DNA of 38,720 nucleotides. Source: an uncultured beta proteobacterium. Its GTDB lineage: Bacteria > Pseudomonadota > Gammaproteobacteria > Burkholderiales > Burkholderiaceae. A program made the position numbers and the translations under genes. The stretch covers positions 1 to 38,720 of the forward strand of contig CAIKFU010000012.1 of the NCBI GenBank assembly GCA_903826775.1, written 5' to 3'. Below, one piece after another: positions 17,139-27,592 of this stretch; the first letter of the stretch is position 1; every line of letters starts with the position of its first letter. The notes under the pieces were generated by a model, which was not told the DNA's origin, ran no database searches, and saw only the letters and a list, made by a program, of their open reading frames with translations.

Positions 17139-20051
17139 TTAATTATTTAGTCGTGCAAATTGTGCCAGTAGTTTCTCATGATTTTGTTTAAAGTTAAATA
17201 ACCGCAGTTTTTCTTGGGCAACAACCTCTTCGGGCGCACGCGCAAGAAAACTTTCGTTGGACAGTTTGTTTTGGCATTTTTCGATTTCGTTCGATAGCTT
17301 ATCGATTTCTTTGCTAAGACGAATTTTTTCTGTCCCGATGTCAACCTCAATTTTCAGCAACAACTTGAACTTGCCAACTAGGGCAATTGGGGCGCCAGGA
17401 GCATCGCGTTCAAGCAGGGATTCATCGCTATAGATTTTAACTTCTGAGAGCTTGGCTAGGGCTAATAGATAAGGCATTGCTTCGTTTAAGAAGGGTTCTG
17501 GTCCGCTAATCCACAAGGGAATTTTTTGCGCGGGAGAGACCTGCATTTCTCCTCGCAAATTTCTACATGAATCCACAATTAATTTAATATGATTTACCCA
17601 GGATTCGCTTTCAGCATCAATTTTTTCTGGTTGGGAAACTGGATAAGGCTGAAGCGAGATGGATTGTTTATTTTGTGAATGCAATTCTTTGCCAATTTTT
17701 GGCGCCACTGTCTGCCAAAGGGTCTCAGTAATAAACGGAATGAGCGGGTGAGAAAGGCGCAGTATCGTTTCCAGAACCCGCAGCAATGTGCGCCGAGTTG
17801 CGCGTTGCTGGGAGGGCGAGCCGCTCTGGAGTTGTACTTTTGCGATTTCTAGATACCAATCGCAATATTCATCCCAAACAAATTGGTAAATGGAATTGGC
17901 AATGTTGTCGAATCGAAAGTTTTGGAAGCCTTTTTCAACTTCAGCTTCGGTTCTTTGAAGGATGGAGACAATCCATTTATCGGCAGGGGAGAAATGAAGG
18001 TACCCTTCAGGGCCGCACTGGTTATCGCAGGGGTCGCAGCCGTTTTCATGAAGGCTTCCTGGACAGTTCATTAATACAAAGCGGGTAGCGTTCCAAAGCT
18101 TATTGCAAAAATTTCGATAACCTTCGCAACGTTTTTGGTCAAAATTAATATTTCGCCCCAATGATGCAAGTGACGCAAATGTGAACCGCAAGGCATCAGT
18201 GCCAAACGCAGGAATTCCATTGGGGAATTCTTTTCGAGTCTTTTTGGCGATGCTTTCCGCTTGCTTTGGATTCATTAACCCCGAAGTTCTTTTAGTAACC
18301 AAATTCTCGATCTGGATACCATCAATGAGATCAATTGGGTCCAAAGTATTCCCTTTGGACTTGCTCATTTTTTGGCCTTCTGAGTCTCGTACCAATCCAT
18401 GAACATACACCGTATGGAAGGGCACTTTTCCTGTGAAGTGACAGGTCATCATGACCATACGAGCGACCCAAAAGAAAATAATATCAAAGCCTGTAACCAA
18501 AACTGAAGAGGGTAGGAAGTGTTTTAATTCCGATGATTCTTCTGGCCAGCCAAGTGAGCTAAATGGCACTAGAGCAGAGCTAAACCAGGTATCCAGAACA
18601 TCTAAATCGCGTGTGAGGGTGCCGCTATAACCAGCCTGTTGGGCTTTGACATAGGCATCCGCTTCAGAGCGGGCAACAAAAATTTCTCCATTCTCTGCAT
18701 ACCAGGCGGGAATTTGGTGTCCCCACCAAAGCTGCCTTGAGATGCACCAATCCTGAATATTTTCCAGCCACTGTGTGTATGTGCTGATCCAGTTTTCTGG
18801 TACGAGTTTAATATCCCCTTTGGTAACGGCATCTAGGGCGGCACTAGCAATCGATGAGCCTGCTTGGTATTGATTCTCAGGACTGGGTTTGGATACGGCG
18901 ACAAACCACTGATCCGTAAGCATCGGCTCAATGATTGTTTGAGTCCGATCGCCTCGCGGAACCATGAGCTTGTGAGGCTCTACCTTTTCAAGGAATCCTG
19001 CTGCCTCAAGATCGGAAACGACTTGTTTGCGGGCCGCAAAGCGATCCATGCCTTGGTAGATGATTGGCGCGTTCTCATTAATTTTTGCATCCAAGGTAAG
19101 GATATTGATGAGGGGCAGTTTATGGCGCTGTCCAACGGCGTAGTCATTAAAGTCGTGTGCAGGAGTTACCTTCACCACACCGGTGCCGAATGCTAGGTCT
19201 ACGTAATCATCGGCAATGATGGGGATCGTTCGATTGCAAAGAGGCAGAACAACCGATTTTCCAATGAGGTGGCGATAGCGTTCATCTTCTGGGTTGACCA
19301 TCACCGCTACGTCACCCAAGAGGGTCTCTGGGCGGGTGGTTGCCACAATGAGGTGGTTACCGCTATCGCTAAGGGGATAGCGAATATGCCAAAGGCTGCC
19401 ATCCTCTTCTTCGCTGACTACCTCCAAGTCTGATACCGCGGTACCTAAAACCGGATCCCAGTTCACTAAACGTTTTCCACGATATATGAGGCCTTGCTCG
19501 TGTAGCCGAACAAATACCTCAATGACCGCTTTGGACATTTTGTCGTCCATAGTGAAATATTCTCTAGACCAATCAATTGAAGCGCCAAGACGACGGATCT
19601 GACGGGTGATGTTAGAACCCGAAGATTCCTTCCATTCCCAAACCTTTTCAAGGAACTTCTCGCGCCCCAAGTCGTGTCGAGATAGCTTTTGTGCATCCAA
19701 CTGCCGTTCAACAACAATTTGAGTGGCAATGCCGGCATGATCTGTGCCGGGAACCCATAAAGTGTTTTTGCCTAACATGCGAGCATGCCGTATTAAGCCA
19801 TCCATGATGGTTTGGTTAAATGCATGACCCATATGCAGGGTGCCAGTTACGTTTGGCGGGGGAAGTTGGATGCTGAAATCGTCCCTGCTTTCCTCAAGTG
19901 AGGCAATGGCAACGCCTCTGCGCTCCCATTCCGGCCCCCAAAAAGCCTCTATTGGGGCAGGTTCGTAGGATTTGGCAAGTTCGGTCACGGGTGGATTAGT
20001 CTCCGAAGGGCTTGTCGCTGATGAGTTGGTGGGATTCGCTGCGTTTGGCAT
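17139..20051 (-). CDS. valS: Valyl-tRNA synthetase
   Basis: This class Ia synthetase of 970 residues charges tRNA-Val and edits Thr. The HIGH motif is in [17 protein letters not shown] (HMGH at 73-76), the CP1 editing domain contains [15 protein letters not shown] and [32 protein letters not shown] follows, and [12 protein letters not shown] lies near residue 561. The C-terminal coiled coil ([20 protein letters not shown]) that contacts tRNA is intact. I chose ATG 20051. The frame extends to a TTG at 20060, but that would fall on the shared promoter. Start codons of valS and uvrD are 24 bases apart on opposite strands. Confidence 0.97.
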   Translation of the reverse strand: MPNAANPTNSSATSPSETNPPVTELAKSYEPAPIEAFWGPEWERRGVAIASLEESRDDFSIQLPPPNVTGTLHMGHAFNQTIMDGLIRHARMLGKNTLWVPGTDHAGIATQIVVERQLDAQKLSRHDLGREKFLEKVWEWKESSGSNITRQIRRLGASIDWSREYFTMDDKMSKAVIEVFVRLHEQGLIYRGKRLVNWDPVLGTAVSDLEVVSEEEDGSLWHIRYPLSDSGNHLIVATTRPETLLGDVAVMVNPEDERYRHLIGKSVVLPLCNRTIPIIADDYVDLAFGTGVVKVTPAHDFNDYAVGQRHKLPLINILTLDAKINENAPIIYQGMDRFAARKQVVSDLEAAGFLEKVEPHKLMVPRGDRTQTIIEPMLTDQWFVAVSKPSPENQYQAGSSIASAALDAVTKGDIKLVPENWISTYTQWLENIQDWCISRQLWWGHQIPAWYAENGEIFVARSEADAYVKAQQAGYSGTLTRDLDVLDTWFSSALVPFSSLGWPEESSELKHFLPSSVLVTGFDIIFFWVARMVMMTCHFTGKVPFHTVYVHGLVRDSEGQKMSKSKGNTLDPIDLIDGIQIENLVTKRTSGLMNPKQAESIAKKTRKEFPNGIPAFGTDALRFTFASLASLGRNINFDQKRCEGYRNFCNKLWNATRFVLMNCPGSLHENGCDPCDNQCGPEGYLHFSPADKWIVSILQRTEAEVEKGFQNFRFDNIANSIYQFVWDEYCDWYLEIAKVQLQSGSPSQQRATRRTLLRVLETILRLSHPLIPFITETLWQTVAPKIGKELHSQNKQSISLQPYPVSQPEKIDAESESWVNHIKLIVDSCRNLRGEMQVSPAQKIPLWISGPEPFLNEAMPYLLALAKLSEVKIYSDESLLERDAPGAPIALVGKFKLLLKIEVDIGTEKIRLSKEIDKLSNEIEKCQNKLSNESFLARAPEEVVAQEKLRLFNFKQNHEKLLAQFARLNN

Positions 20052-20059
20052 ATGAGGCA

Positions 20060-20069
20060 AATTATAATT
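20060..20069. promoter_or_regulatory. Self-complementary -10 element shared by valS and uvrD
   Basis: AATTATAATT is a perfect palindrome that reads TATAAT on both strands: plus 20063-20068, minus 20066-20061. It lies in the 24-base gap between the divergent valS and uvrD starts, 7 bases from the uvrD ATG and 9 from the valS ATG. No good -35 match is visible on either side, so strength is uncertain. Confidence 0.5.
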
Positions 20070-20075
20070 GGGGCG

Positions 20076-22439
20076 ATGTATACAGACCTGCTTGCGAACT
20101 TAAATCCAGAACAACGTGAGGCGGTTACGCTTCCCCCAGTCGATGAAAATGGGCGGCCTCAGTCAGCTTTGATACTAGCAGGGGCTGGAAGTGGCAAGAC
20201 TCGTGTGCTCACAACTCGCATAGCCTGGCTTGTACAAACGGGCCAAGCTTCCCCAATTGGGATTTTGGCTGTGACCTTTACAAATAAAGCAGCCAAAGAG
20301 ATGTTGGTGCGTTTGGGCGCAATGCTGCCCATTAATACGCGTGGAATGTGGATTGGCACTTTTCATGGCTTGTGCAATCGCTTATTGCGTTCGCATCACA
20401 AAGATTCTGGTTTGCCATCGACTTTCCAGATTTTAGACACCCAGGATCAGTTATCTGCCATTAAACGGCTGCTTAAGGGTTTAAAGGTGGATGATGAGAA
20501 GTACCCTCCAAAACAGCTGCAATATTTCATTGCTCACGCTAAAGAGAGAGGACAGCGGGCGCGCGATTTGGCAATTGGGGACGATTTTCAGGCCAAGATG
20601 GCTCAGCTTTATGAAGCATACGATGCGCAATGCCAGCGTGAAGGGGTGGTGGATTTTGCCGAATTGCTTTTGCGTAGTTACGAATTGCTTAAAAGTAATG
20701 ACGCCATTCGCAACCATTATCAAGAACGCTTTCGTCATATTCTGATTGACGAGTTTCAAGATACCAATGCCCTGCAGTACGCGTGGTTGAAATTGTTGTC
20801 AGGGCATGATGGTGGCCGCCTTGGTATCGCGTCTTCCTTGCCTGCCAGTTCGGTTTTTGCGGTGGGTGACGATGATCAGAGTATTTATGCATTTCGAGGT
20901 GCGGATGTGGAAAATATGCGCCTGTATGAAAACCAATTTCATCCTACTATGGTGAAACTAGAACAGAACTACCGCTCTCATGGTCATATTCTGGATACGG
21001 CAAACCATTTGATTGCGAATAATTCCGGGAGGCTTGGCAAGAACCTGCGTACAGATGCCGGACATGGGGAATTGGTGCGCATCTTTGAGGCGGCATCGGA
21101 TGGCGCTGAAGCCGCATGGTTGGTTGACGAGATTAAAGCGTTAATCCGTAGCGGCCTAAAACGAAGCGAAGTGGCATTGCTGTATAGGAGCAATGCGCAA
21201 TCTCGTATTATTGAGCATGCTTTATTTTCAGCGGGGTTACCGTATCGGGTATACGGTGGACTGCGATTTTTTGAGCGTGCTGAAATTAAGCATGCATTAG
21301 CCTATTTACGATTACTTGAAAATCCAAACGATGACACGTCGTTTTCCCGCATTGTCAATTTTCCAGCGCGTGGAATTGGCGCACGTTCAATCGAAGCGCT
21401 TCAAGATGAAGCCAAATCTCAGCAATGCTCTTTTTATTTAGCAGCGTCCAGCTTAAGTGGAAAGGCCGGCGTCACATTGAGTGGATTTGTGCGATTAATA
21501 GACCATATGCGAGAGGCAACTCGTCATAACACCCTCCCTGAAACGGTTGAATTTGTAATTCAGCATAGCGGTTTGATTCAGCATTATTTAACGGAGCGCG
21601 AGGGGCAGGATCGCGTAGAAAATTTGCAAGAATTAATAAATGCCGCTACGGCATTTATTGCCGAAGAAGGGTATGGGCAGGATGCCATAGCCGCAAGTCT
21701 TTCAGAGGGAGGTGATGCTGCAATCGAATTGCCTCCGTTGGCGGCTTTTTTATCGCACGCTTCTTTGGAGGCTGGTGATAATCAGGCTCAGGCTGGACAA
21801 GATGCTGTTCAATTGATGACAGTTCACTCGGCCAAAGGATTGGAATTCACTTCGGTCTTTATTACCGGGCTTGAAGAGGGCCTTTTTCCGCATGAAAACA
21901 GCATTAATGAGTCAAATGGCCTAGAAGAAGAACGGCGCTTGATGTATGTGGCCATTACAAGAGCAAAAGAGCGCTTGTATCTTTCCCACACCCAATCTCG
22001 CATGCTGCATGGGCAAGTCCGTTACAACATGCCATCACGATTCTTGGAGGAATTGCCAACAGAAGCACTGAAGTGGTTGACGCCAAAAATTAAAGATGCG
22101 CGCTGGGGAGGAGTTCGGAATTCCGGATCATCCTGGGATGCGGGGGGTGGCTATTCTCGTAGTAGGGAGCATGAGTCCAATGATTTTTTTGATTCCGATA
22201 GCAGTCAAAAATTTGCAGGTAAAAGCTCTGCTGGCAGTGGTATTAAGAGAATGGCTGCTCCTCCACGCAGTGGATACCCGTTCACCATCGGACAGAACGT
22301 ATTTCACACCAAATTTGGTGAGGGTCGGGTAACGGCTTTGGAGGGCCTAGAGGCTGAAGCGCGCGCCCAAGTGAATTTTAAACGACACGGATCCAAATGG
22401 CTGCAGTTAAGTATTGCAAAGTTAGCGGCTATTGAATAA
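20076..22439 (+). CDS. uvrD: ATP-dependent DNA helicase II, UvrD/PcrA type
   Basis: This superfamily 1 3'-5' helicase of 787 residues acts in nucleotide excision and mismatch repair. Motif Q is in LNPEQREAV, Walker A is AGAGSGKT near residues 36-42, motif Ia is [11 protein letters not shown], Walker B is LIDEFQDTN near residue 225, motif III is [17 protein letters not shown], motif IV is [12 protein letters not shown], motif V is [12 protein letters not shown], and motif VI is [12 protein letters not shown]. The poorly conserved linker (about residues 680-720) leads to a Tudor-like C-terminal domain, [15 protein letters not shown], as in UvrD/PcrA. I chose ATG 20076; an in-frame ATG at 20052 abuts the valS start and precedes the shared -10 box. 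Confidence 0.95.
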   Translation: MYTDLLANLNPEQREAVTLPPVDENGRPQSALILAGAGSGKTRVLTTRIAWLVQTGQASPIGILAVTFTNKAAKEMLVRLGAMLPINTRGMWIGTFHGLCNRLLRSHHKDSGLPSTFQILDTQDQLSAIKRLLKGLKVDDEKYPPKQLQYFIAHAKERGQRARDLAIGDDFQAKMAQLYEAYDAQCQREGVVDFAELLLRSYELLKSNDAIRNHYQERFRHILIDEFQDTNALQYAWLKLLSGHDGGRLGIASSLPASSVFAVGDDDQSIYAFRGADVENMRLYENQFHPTMVKLEQNYRSHGHILDTANHLIANNSGRLGKNLRTDAGHGELVRIFEAASDGAEAAWLVDEIKALIRSGLKRSEVALLYRSNAQSRIIEHALFSAGLPYRVYGGLRFFERAEIKHALAYLRLLENPNDDTSFSRIVNFPARGIGARSIEALQDEAKSQQCSFYLAASSLSGKAGVTLSGFVRLIDHMREATRHNTLPETVEFVIQHSGLIQHYLTEREGQDRVENLQELINAATAFIAEEGYGQDAIAASLSEGGDAAIELPPLAAFLSHASLEAGDNQAQAGQDAVQLMTVHSAKGLEFTSVFITGLEEGLFPHENSINESNGLEEERRLMYVAITRAKERLYLSHTQSRMLHGQVRYNMPSRFLEELPTEALKWLTPKIKDARWGGVRNSGSSWDAGGGYSRSREHESNDFFDSDSSQKFAGKSSAGSGIKRMAAPPRSGYPFTIGQNVFHTKFGEGRVTALEGLEAEARAQVNFKRHGSKWLQLSIAKLAAIE

Positions 22440-22448
22440 GGGTAAAAA

Positions 22449-23231
22449 TTACAATTCTGGTGGTTGATCGTTATTTGTAAAGCAGGCTTTCCAAGTCGCA
22501 AAGAAAGAGCAATGCATGATAGTGAGTCCGCCAATGGAAAGGGGTGCGATGATGAAGGAGGCTGCTTGGCCAAGGTCAATGGCGTCAAAACCTGCGCCAA
22601 GTAAAAGCGGAATGGCAATTAAAACTATGCCCCATATCAAAAGATAAACAAGAAAAGCTCCGCGATTGGTCCAGCATGCGAGGCAGCTTGAGAATAAGGC
22701 TTGAGGAACCGACATATCAGCCCAAGCAATGAGCAGCGGTGAAAACCACATCAGCATCGCAATAGGGACATAGAGAGCGCCACCGATTAACAAAACAGAG
22801 TACATTTGCTTAATGGCTTCGGCGCTGATGGGTTTATCGCTTGTCATCATTGGTAACAAAAGTTCAAAATCGACCAAGATGCTCAAAATAAAGCTTAATG
22901 CAAGAATTAATGCCGTATGAATCAAGCCGAGTTGCAAGATGCGTTTTCGCACCAACGGTAAGGGTGATCGAAGGGCGGTTAAATAGACCGATGGTCGGAT
23001 GCGTTCTTTTTGAATTGCTTGTTGGCAAGCGGTCATGAATCCAACGGATAGGGCCGGAGTGAGAAGAAGTACGACAAATACGCCGGCAATTGGAATGAGC
23101 ACCGCCAATTGCGCTAGAAAAACGTACATAAAAACCAACATTAGAAACCCCAATGGATTTTGCTTAAAAAGCCAGATGCCTTGACGAATCCATGTATAGC
23201 CTTCCTTAACGGGGAGAGAGTTCAGCTTCAT
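22449..23231 (-). CDS. BPSS1780-family integral membrane protein
   Basis: This 260-residue protein has about six hydrophobic segments, for example LGFLMLVFMYVFLAQLAVLI, LGLIHTALILALSFILSI and FLVYLLIWGIVLIAIPLLL. The opening KLNSLPVKEGYTWIRQGIWL followed by FKQNPLGF is typical of betaproteobacterial BPSS1780-like proteins, whose function is unknown. I chose ATG 23231, seven bases after the thrB stop. The frame is open further upstream, but that extension lies inside thrB. It is the last gene of the DUF2782-thrB operon and ends 9 bases from the end of convergent uvrD. Confidence 0.8.
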   Translation of the reverse strand: MKLNSLPVKEGYTWIRQGIWLFKQNPLGFLMLVFMYVFLAQLAVLIPIAGVFVVLLLTPALSVGFMTACQQAIQKERIRPSVYLTALRSPLPLVRKRILQLGLIHTALILALSFILSILVDFELLLPMMTSDKPISAEAIKQMYSVLLIGGALYVPIAMLMWFSPLLIAWADMSVPQALFSSCLACWTNRGAFLVYLLIWGIVLIAIPLLLGAGFDAIDLGQAASFIIAPLSIGGLTIMHCSFFATWKACFTNNDQPPEL

Positions 23232-23238
23232 TTGTTTG

Positions 23239-24216
23239 CTATAGCGATAGGGTTGAGTTACGACGGCTAAGTAATATATCCTCAAAATGGCTGGGATCAT
23301 GAGGAGTAAGCATTTGAGCGTTTCTAGGCAAATAAAAATCCCATAATCTGGAAATCCAAAAACGCAAAGCGGCTGCACGCAACATGATTTGCCAGCAATC
23401 CAGCTCGATGCTGCTTAGTATTCGAACGGATTGATAGGCATTAATTAATGCAGATAAGCGTTCCGGATCAAGATCTTTTTTATTTTCTGCCAAACACCAG
23501 TCGTTTGCTGTGACAGCCAAGTCAAACAACCATTTATCGGTTCCGGCGAAATAAAAATCAAAGAATCCGCCCAATTGATCCCCGTCTGGACGAGGGTCAA
23601 ATAGCACATTGTCTTTGAATAAATCGCAATGGCTCGCGCCCTGAGGCAGCCTGGCGTATTCAATGGATTTAAAAAATTGTTCTTGGGCTGCAAGTTCAGT
23701 TGTTAGGATTTCTTTTTGAAAATCACTAAGAAAAGGGAGAATTTGAGGAGTTGTTTCTTGCCACCAGCTAAGACTGCGTAAATTATTTTGGTTACCAGAA
23801 AAATCCGAACCGGCCTGATGCATTTTTGCTAGCATGCTCCCCACCATTGCACAGTGCGATGCGGTTGGCTCCAGTCGAGAAAGGCCTGGAAGTTTGCTAA
23901 CAATTGCCGCTGGTTTTCCCTTTAACTCGAACAAAATCCGATTGCGTTGGTCGGCAACCGGCCTTGGAACGGGGATTCCTTTATTTGAAAGATGCAGCAT
24001 CAAATTGAGGTAGTAGGGAAGCTGATCAAAGGACAGTCGTTCGAAAACGGTCAAAACGTATTTCTGATCTTGCCCATCGGACTTGGTATCTAGGAAAAAG
24101 TTTGAGTTTTCAATGCCCCCATGGATTCCTTGGATTTTGGAGGCTACGCCAATATTAAAATCTTGAGCTATCCAATCTGAGATATCGGTAAGGTTGATGG
24201 GGGTGAAAACGGCCAT
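23239..24216 (-). CDS. thrB: Homoserine kinase, aminoglycoside-phosphotransferase-like (ThrB type II)
   Basis: This enzyme phosphorylates homoserine for threonine synthesis. The 325 residues belong to the APH/choline kinase fold used by betaproteobacteria, pseudomonads and others, not the GHMP-type ThrB of E. coli. The N-terminus MAVFTPINLTDISDWIAQDF and the HGGIENSNFFL loop are distinctive for this family. The catalytic loop is SHCDLFKDNVLFD and the metal site is FFDFYFAGTDKWLFDLA. It follows the DUF2782 gene by 4 bases and precedes the membrane-protein gene by 7, so all three are one operon. Confidence 0.93.
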   Translation of the reverse strand: MAVFTPINLTDISDWIAQDFNIGVASKIQGIHGGIENSNFFLDTKSDGQDQKYVLTVFERLSFDQLPYYLNLMLHLSNKGIPVPRPVADQRNRILFELKGKPAAIVSKLPGLSRLEPTASHCAMVGSMLAKMHQAGSDFSGNQNNLRSLSWWQETTPQILPFLSDFQKEILTTELAAQEQFFKSIEYARLPQGASHCDLFKDNVLFDPRPDGDQLGGFFDFYFAGTDKWLFDLAVTANDWCLAENKKDLDPERLSALINAYQSVRILSSIELDCWQIMLRAAALRFWISRLWDFYLPRNAQMLTPHDPSHFEDILLSRRNSTLSL

Positions 24217-24220
24217 AAAA

Positions 24221-24631
24221 TTAAAAAGGAATGCTGATGCTAGGTACGCTTAGCTGATCCCCGTCTGAAGAGAGGGGTGTGCCAGGCATTACCGAGGCTG
24301 GAGGGGCCATTTCATAGGTTCCAAACCGACTTTTCACCTGAACTTCATTGGGCGAGTTTGCATCCCTGTATTCCCGAATTTGGGTGCCGTTGCGATCCGT
24401 ATATTCATAGGATGGTTGGCGGGATTCCTTATTATTTTGCCCTCCTACGCTTGGGGCTATAGGTTGATTGTTGATTTTTTGAATATCTTCGGCGCTTAAA
24501 GCTGGCATTGAGGCGCTTTGGGCTAAAACCATGTCAGGCCAGCTAATACTGCCAAAAAGCACGGCAGAGCCAGTCAGGATCAGGGTTTTTGGTAGTAGCT
24601 GGCTAATTTTTTTCATTGTCATTGGCATCAT
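24221..24631 (-). CDS. DUF2782-family exported protein
   Basis: This is a small exported protein of about 136 residues and unknown function. The N-terminus has a basic stretch and a hydrophobic core (KTLILTGSAVLFGSISW), with a likely signal-peptidase I site after MVLA. The mature part contains YEYTDRNGTQIREYRDANSP then NEVQVKSRFGTYEMAPP, the conserved DUF2782 pattern (beta strands describing a residue-rich sheet). Several start codons are possible. AAGG lies 5 bases before ATG 24631, which I prefer; a GTG at 24637 overlaps that Shine-Dalgarno site. Position upstream of thrB and divergent from polA is common in betaproteobacteria. Confidence 0.82.
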   Translation of the reverse strand: MMPMTMKKISQLLPKTLILTGSAVLFGSISWPDMVLAQSASMPALSAEDIQKINNQPIAPSVGGQNNKESRQPSYEYTDRNGTQIREYRDANSPNEVQVKSRFGTYEMAPPASVMPGTPLSSDGDQLSVPSISIPF

Positions 24632-24712
24632 TTTCACCTTAATTAAGCTTGTTTTCGGGTAATTTTGAACCCGACCTGCAAGCGGTTAGCAACTAGATTG
24701 TACGATTGCGGT

Positions 24713-27571
24713 ATGACTAAACACAGACTCTTGTTAGTAGACGGCTCCAGCTACCTGTATCGCGCCTTTCATGCCATGCCAGATTTGAGGAATTTGGCAG
24801 GGGAGCCCACCGGGGCAATTTATGGGGTGGTAAATATGATGCGCCGTATTCGTTCTGAAATTAAGGCTGATCACATAGCCTGCATTTTTGACGCAAAAGG
24901 CAAGACGTTTCGCGATGAGATGTATGCCGATTACAAGGCGCATCGCTCCCCGATGCCTGAGGATCTGGTTAGGCAAATTGAGCCGATTCATGCTGTAGTG
25001 AAGGCATTGGGTTGGCCTATCTTGATGGTATCCGGCGTGGAGGCTGATGATGTGATTGGAACCCTTTCTTGTCAGGCTACTGAAGCAGGATGGGACACCA
25101 TTATTTCAACCGGCGATAAAGACTTGGCACAGCTGGTGAACCCATCGGTTACTCTAATCAATACGATGACCAATGAGAGGTTGGATGTAGCTGGAGTGAT
25201 TTCAAAATTTGGGGTGCCACCAGACCGCATAGTTGATTACCTTTCGATTGTTGGGGATGTGGTGGATAACGTGCCCGGTGTTCCAAAGGCTGGACCCAAA
25301 ACCGCGAATAAATGGTTAGCTGAATACGGGGATTTGGATACGTTGATTGCCTCAGCCGATCAAATTAAGGGGGTGGTTGGAGACAATTTGAGGGCGAGTT
25401 TGCAATGGCTGCCAAAGGCACGTGAACTGATTTCAGTAAAGACCGATTGCGATTTATCTGCGCACATACCCGGTTTGGATGATTTACATGCTAAGGCTGA
25501 AGATGCCGCATCATTAAAAAACCTTTTCGAGCGATTTGCTTTTAAAACCTGGTTACGTGAAATTGAAAATCGCGTTGAAAATTTAGCGGGTGGGCAAATG
25601 GCGGATCCCGAACAGCCTGATCCGAATGCTGGATTCGATTTGGCTGGTAGCCCTATAAAACCCGTTAATCAGCTGGATATCTTGGTGAATGATGCTAAGG
25701 GTTCGGTTGAGCCGCGAAGCACCCCAACCAAAATCTTGTCTCAAGCTTCCGTTGATTATCAAGATGGTATTGAAAGGCGTTATGAATGCATTGTGGATGA
25801 GAGGGAGTTTGAGCGCTGGCTGAAAAAAATTCAGTCTGCTGATTTAACGTGCATTGATACCGAAACAACCGGTTTGGATCCGTTGGTAGCAGAGCTTGTT
25901 GGGGTTTCCTTAAGCATTTCTCCGGGGGAGGCATGTTATATCCCGGTTGCGCATCGAAATGGGGAAGTTCAACTTGACCGGCAGTGGGTGTTAGACAGCC
26001 TTAGGTCGTGGTTGGAGGATCCCGGTCATCATAAAGTTGGTCAAAATTTAAAATACGATGCCCATATTTTTGCGAACTATGGGATTGCCTTAAAAGGCAT
26101 TGAGCACGATACCTTGCTGGAGTCTTATGTTCTGGAATCGCACCTTTTACACAATATGGATAGTTTGGCAGAGCGCCATTTAGGCGTTAAAACGATTCGA
26201 TATGAGGAGGTGTGCGGTAAAGGCGCCCACCAAATTGGGTTTGACCAGGTTGGTCTTGGCACGGCCACCGCCTATGCAGCCGAGGACGCTGATATTACAT
26301 TGCGCTTGCATCAAGAGCTATGGCCTCAAATTGAGGCGAATTCAGGCTTACGCTATGTATATGAAAAAATAGAAATGCCTGCTATGCAAGTTCTTGGAAT
26401 AATGGAGCGCAATGGCATTCGAATAGATGTTGCTTTGTTGGCGAAACAGGGTCAGGAGGTTGGCAAACGTTTGCTTGCTTTGGAGGGTGAAATTCATGTC
26501 TTAGCGGGTCAGCCCTTTAACATCCAGTCGCCCAAGCAAATCGCGGAAATATTATTCGGACAATTGCAGTTGCCGGTAGTAAAAAAAACCCCATCTGGAG
26601 CCCCATCTACAGATGAGGAGGTGCTGCAAAAACTTGCGGAAGATTATCCTTTGCCAGCTAGAATTTTGGATTATCGAAGTCTTGCAAAGTTAATGTCGAC
26701 CTATATTGAAAAATTACCGCGTATGGTGAATTCAAAGACCGGGCGAGTGCATACGAATTTTTCTCAGGCAGTTGCTGTCACGGGACGTTTAGCTTCAAGC
26801 GAACCAAATTTACAAAATATTCCGGTTCGCACTGAAGAAGGTCGCCGTATTAGGGAGGCATTTGTTCCCGCTGCAGGATGTAAATTGGTTTCCGCAGATT
26901 ATTCCCAAATTGAATTGCGCATCATGGCCCATATTGCCGAAGATGAGAATTTGCTTGCCGCTTTTGCAGCAGGGAGGGATGTTCATCAAGCTACGGCGGC
27001 TGAAATTTTTGGTATTGCATTGGATGCGGTTACATCAGAACAGCGACGTTATGCCAAGGTTATTAATTTTGGTTTAATTTATGGAATGAGCGCATATGGA
27101 TTGGCTGGAAATTTAGGAATTGAGAGGTCTGCTGCACAACAATACATCGCAACGTATTTCGAGCGTTATCCCGGGGTGGCTCAATATATGGAGAAAACTC
27201 GTCTTGAAGCGCGTGAGCGGGGGTATGTGGAAACGGTTTTTGGAAGACGGCTCTGGTTGCCTGAGATTAAAGGCGCAAACGGCCCTAGGCGTCAAGGCGC
27301 AGAACGTGCCGCAATTAATGCGCCCATGCAAGGTACGGCGGCAGATTTGATCAAGATGGCAATGGTTGCGGTCGAAAATTGGCTTGAAAAGGAAAATTTA
27401 AAAACCCGTATGCTATTGCAAGTTCATGATGAGTTGGTTTTTGATGTGCCGTTGGACGAACTGGATCGTTTGCAAGAAGCCCTTCCGGGGTTGATGTGCT
27501 CAGTTGCCGCGTTAAAGGTGCCTTTAGTGGTTACCATTGGCGTGGGGGACAATTGGGAAGAGGCTCACTAA
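24713..27571 (+). CDS. polA: DNA polymerase I
   Basis: This 952-residue repair and primer-removal polymerase carries all three activities. The N-terminal 5' nuclease (LLLVDGSSYLYRAFHAMPDL, then EADDVIGTL, STGDKDLAQLV and DNVPGVPKAGPKTA) is followed by the 3'-5' proofreading domain, whose active residues are intact: DTETTGLDPL near residue 380, QNLKYDAHIF, and AYAAEDADITL. The polymerase domain has motif A SADYSQIELRIMAHIAED near 725, the O-helix RRYAKVINFGLIYGMSAYGL, and motif C QVHDELVFDVP near 903. I chose ATG 24713 (MTKHRLLLVDG); upstream in-frame codons overlap the promoter region. No Shine-Dalgarno site is visible, and a TACGAT lies 6 bases before the ATG. Confidence 0.97.
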   Translation: MTKHRLLLVDGSSYLYRAFHAMPDLRNLAGEPTGAIYGVVNMMRRIRSEIKADHIACIFDAKGKTFRDEMYADYKAHRSPMPEDLVRQIEPIHAVVKALGWPILMVSGVEADDVIGTLSCQATEAGWDTIISTGDKDLAQLVNPSVTLINTMTNERLDVAGVISKFGVPPDRIVDYLSIVGDVVDNVPGVPKAGPKTANKWLAEYGDLDTLIASADQIKGVVGDNLRASLQWLPKARELISVKTDCDLSAHIPGLDDLHAKAEDAASLKNLFERFAFKTWLREIENRVENLAGGQMADPEQPDPNAGFDLAGSPIKPVNQLDILVNDAKGSVEPRSTPTKILSQASVDYQDGIERRYECIVDEREFERWLKKIQSADLTCIDTETTGLDPLVAELVGVSLSISPGEACYIPVAHRNGEVQLDRQWVLDSLRSWLEDPGHHKVGQNLKYDAHIFANYGIALKGIEHDTLLESYVLESHLLHNMDSLAERHLGVKTIRYEEVCGKGAHQIGFDQVGLGTATAYAAEDADITLRLHQELWPQIEANSGLRYVYEKIEMPAMQVLGIMERNGIRIDVALLAKQGQEVGKRLLALEGEIHVLAGQPFNIQSPKQIAEILFGQLQLPVVKKTPSGAPSTDEEVLQKLAEDYPLPARILDYRSLAKLMSTYIEKLPRMVNSKTGRVHTNFSQAVAVTGRLASSEPNLQNIPVRTEEGRRIREAFVPAAGCKLVSADYSQIELRIMAHIAEDENLLAAFAAGRDVHQATAAEIFGIALDAVTSEQRRYAKVINFGLIYGMSAYGLAGNLGIERSAAQQYIATYFERYPGVAQYMEKTRLEARERGYVETVFGRRLWLPEIKGANGPRRQGAERAAINAPMQGTAADLIKMAMVAVENWLEKENLKTRMLLQVHDELVFDVPLDELDRLQEALPGLMCSVAALKVPLVVTIGVGDNWEEAH

Positions 27572-27592
27572 AAATTGGGCATGGAGAGAAAG

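Noticed and set aside
20070..20090. TGTATACAG near the uvrD start as a LexA/SOS box
   Set aside because: A LexA box needs CTGT and ACAG separated by 8 bases. Here the reverse strand gives CTGTATACAT with no second half at the right distance, so it is only a half-site.
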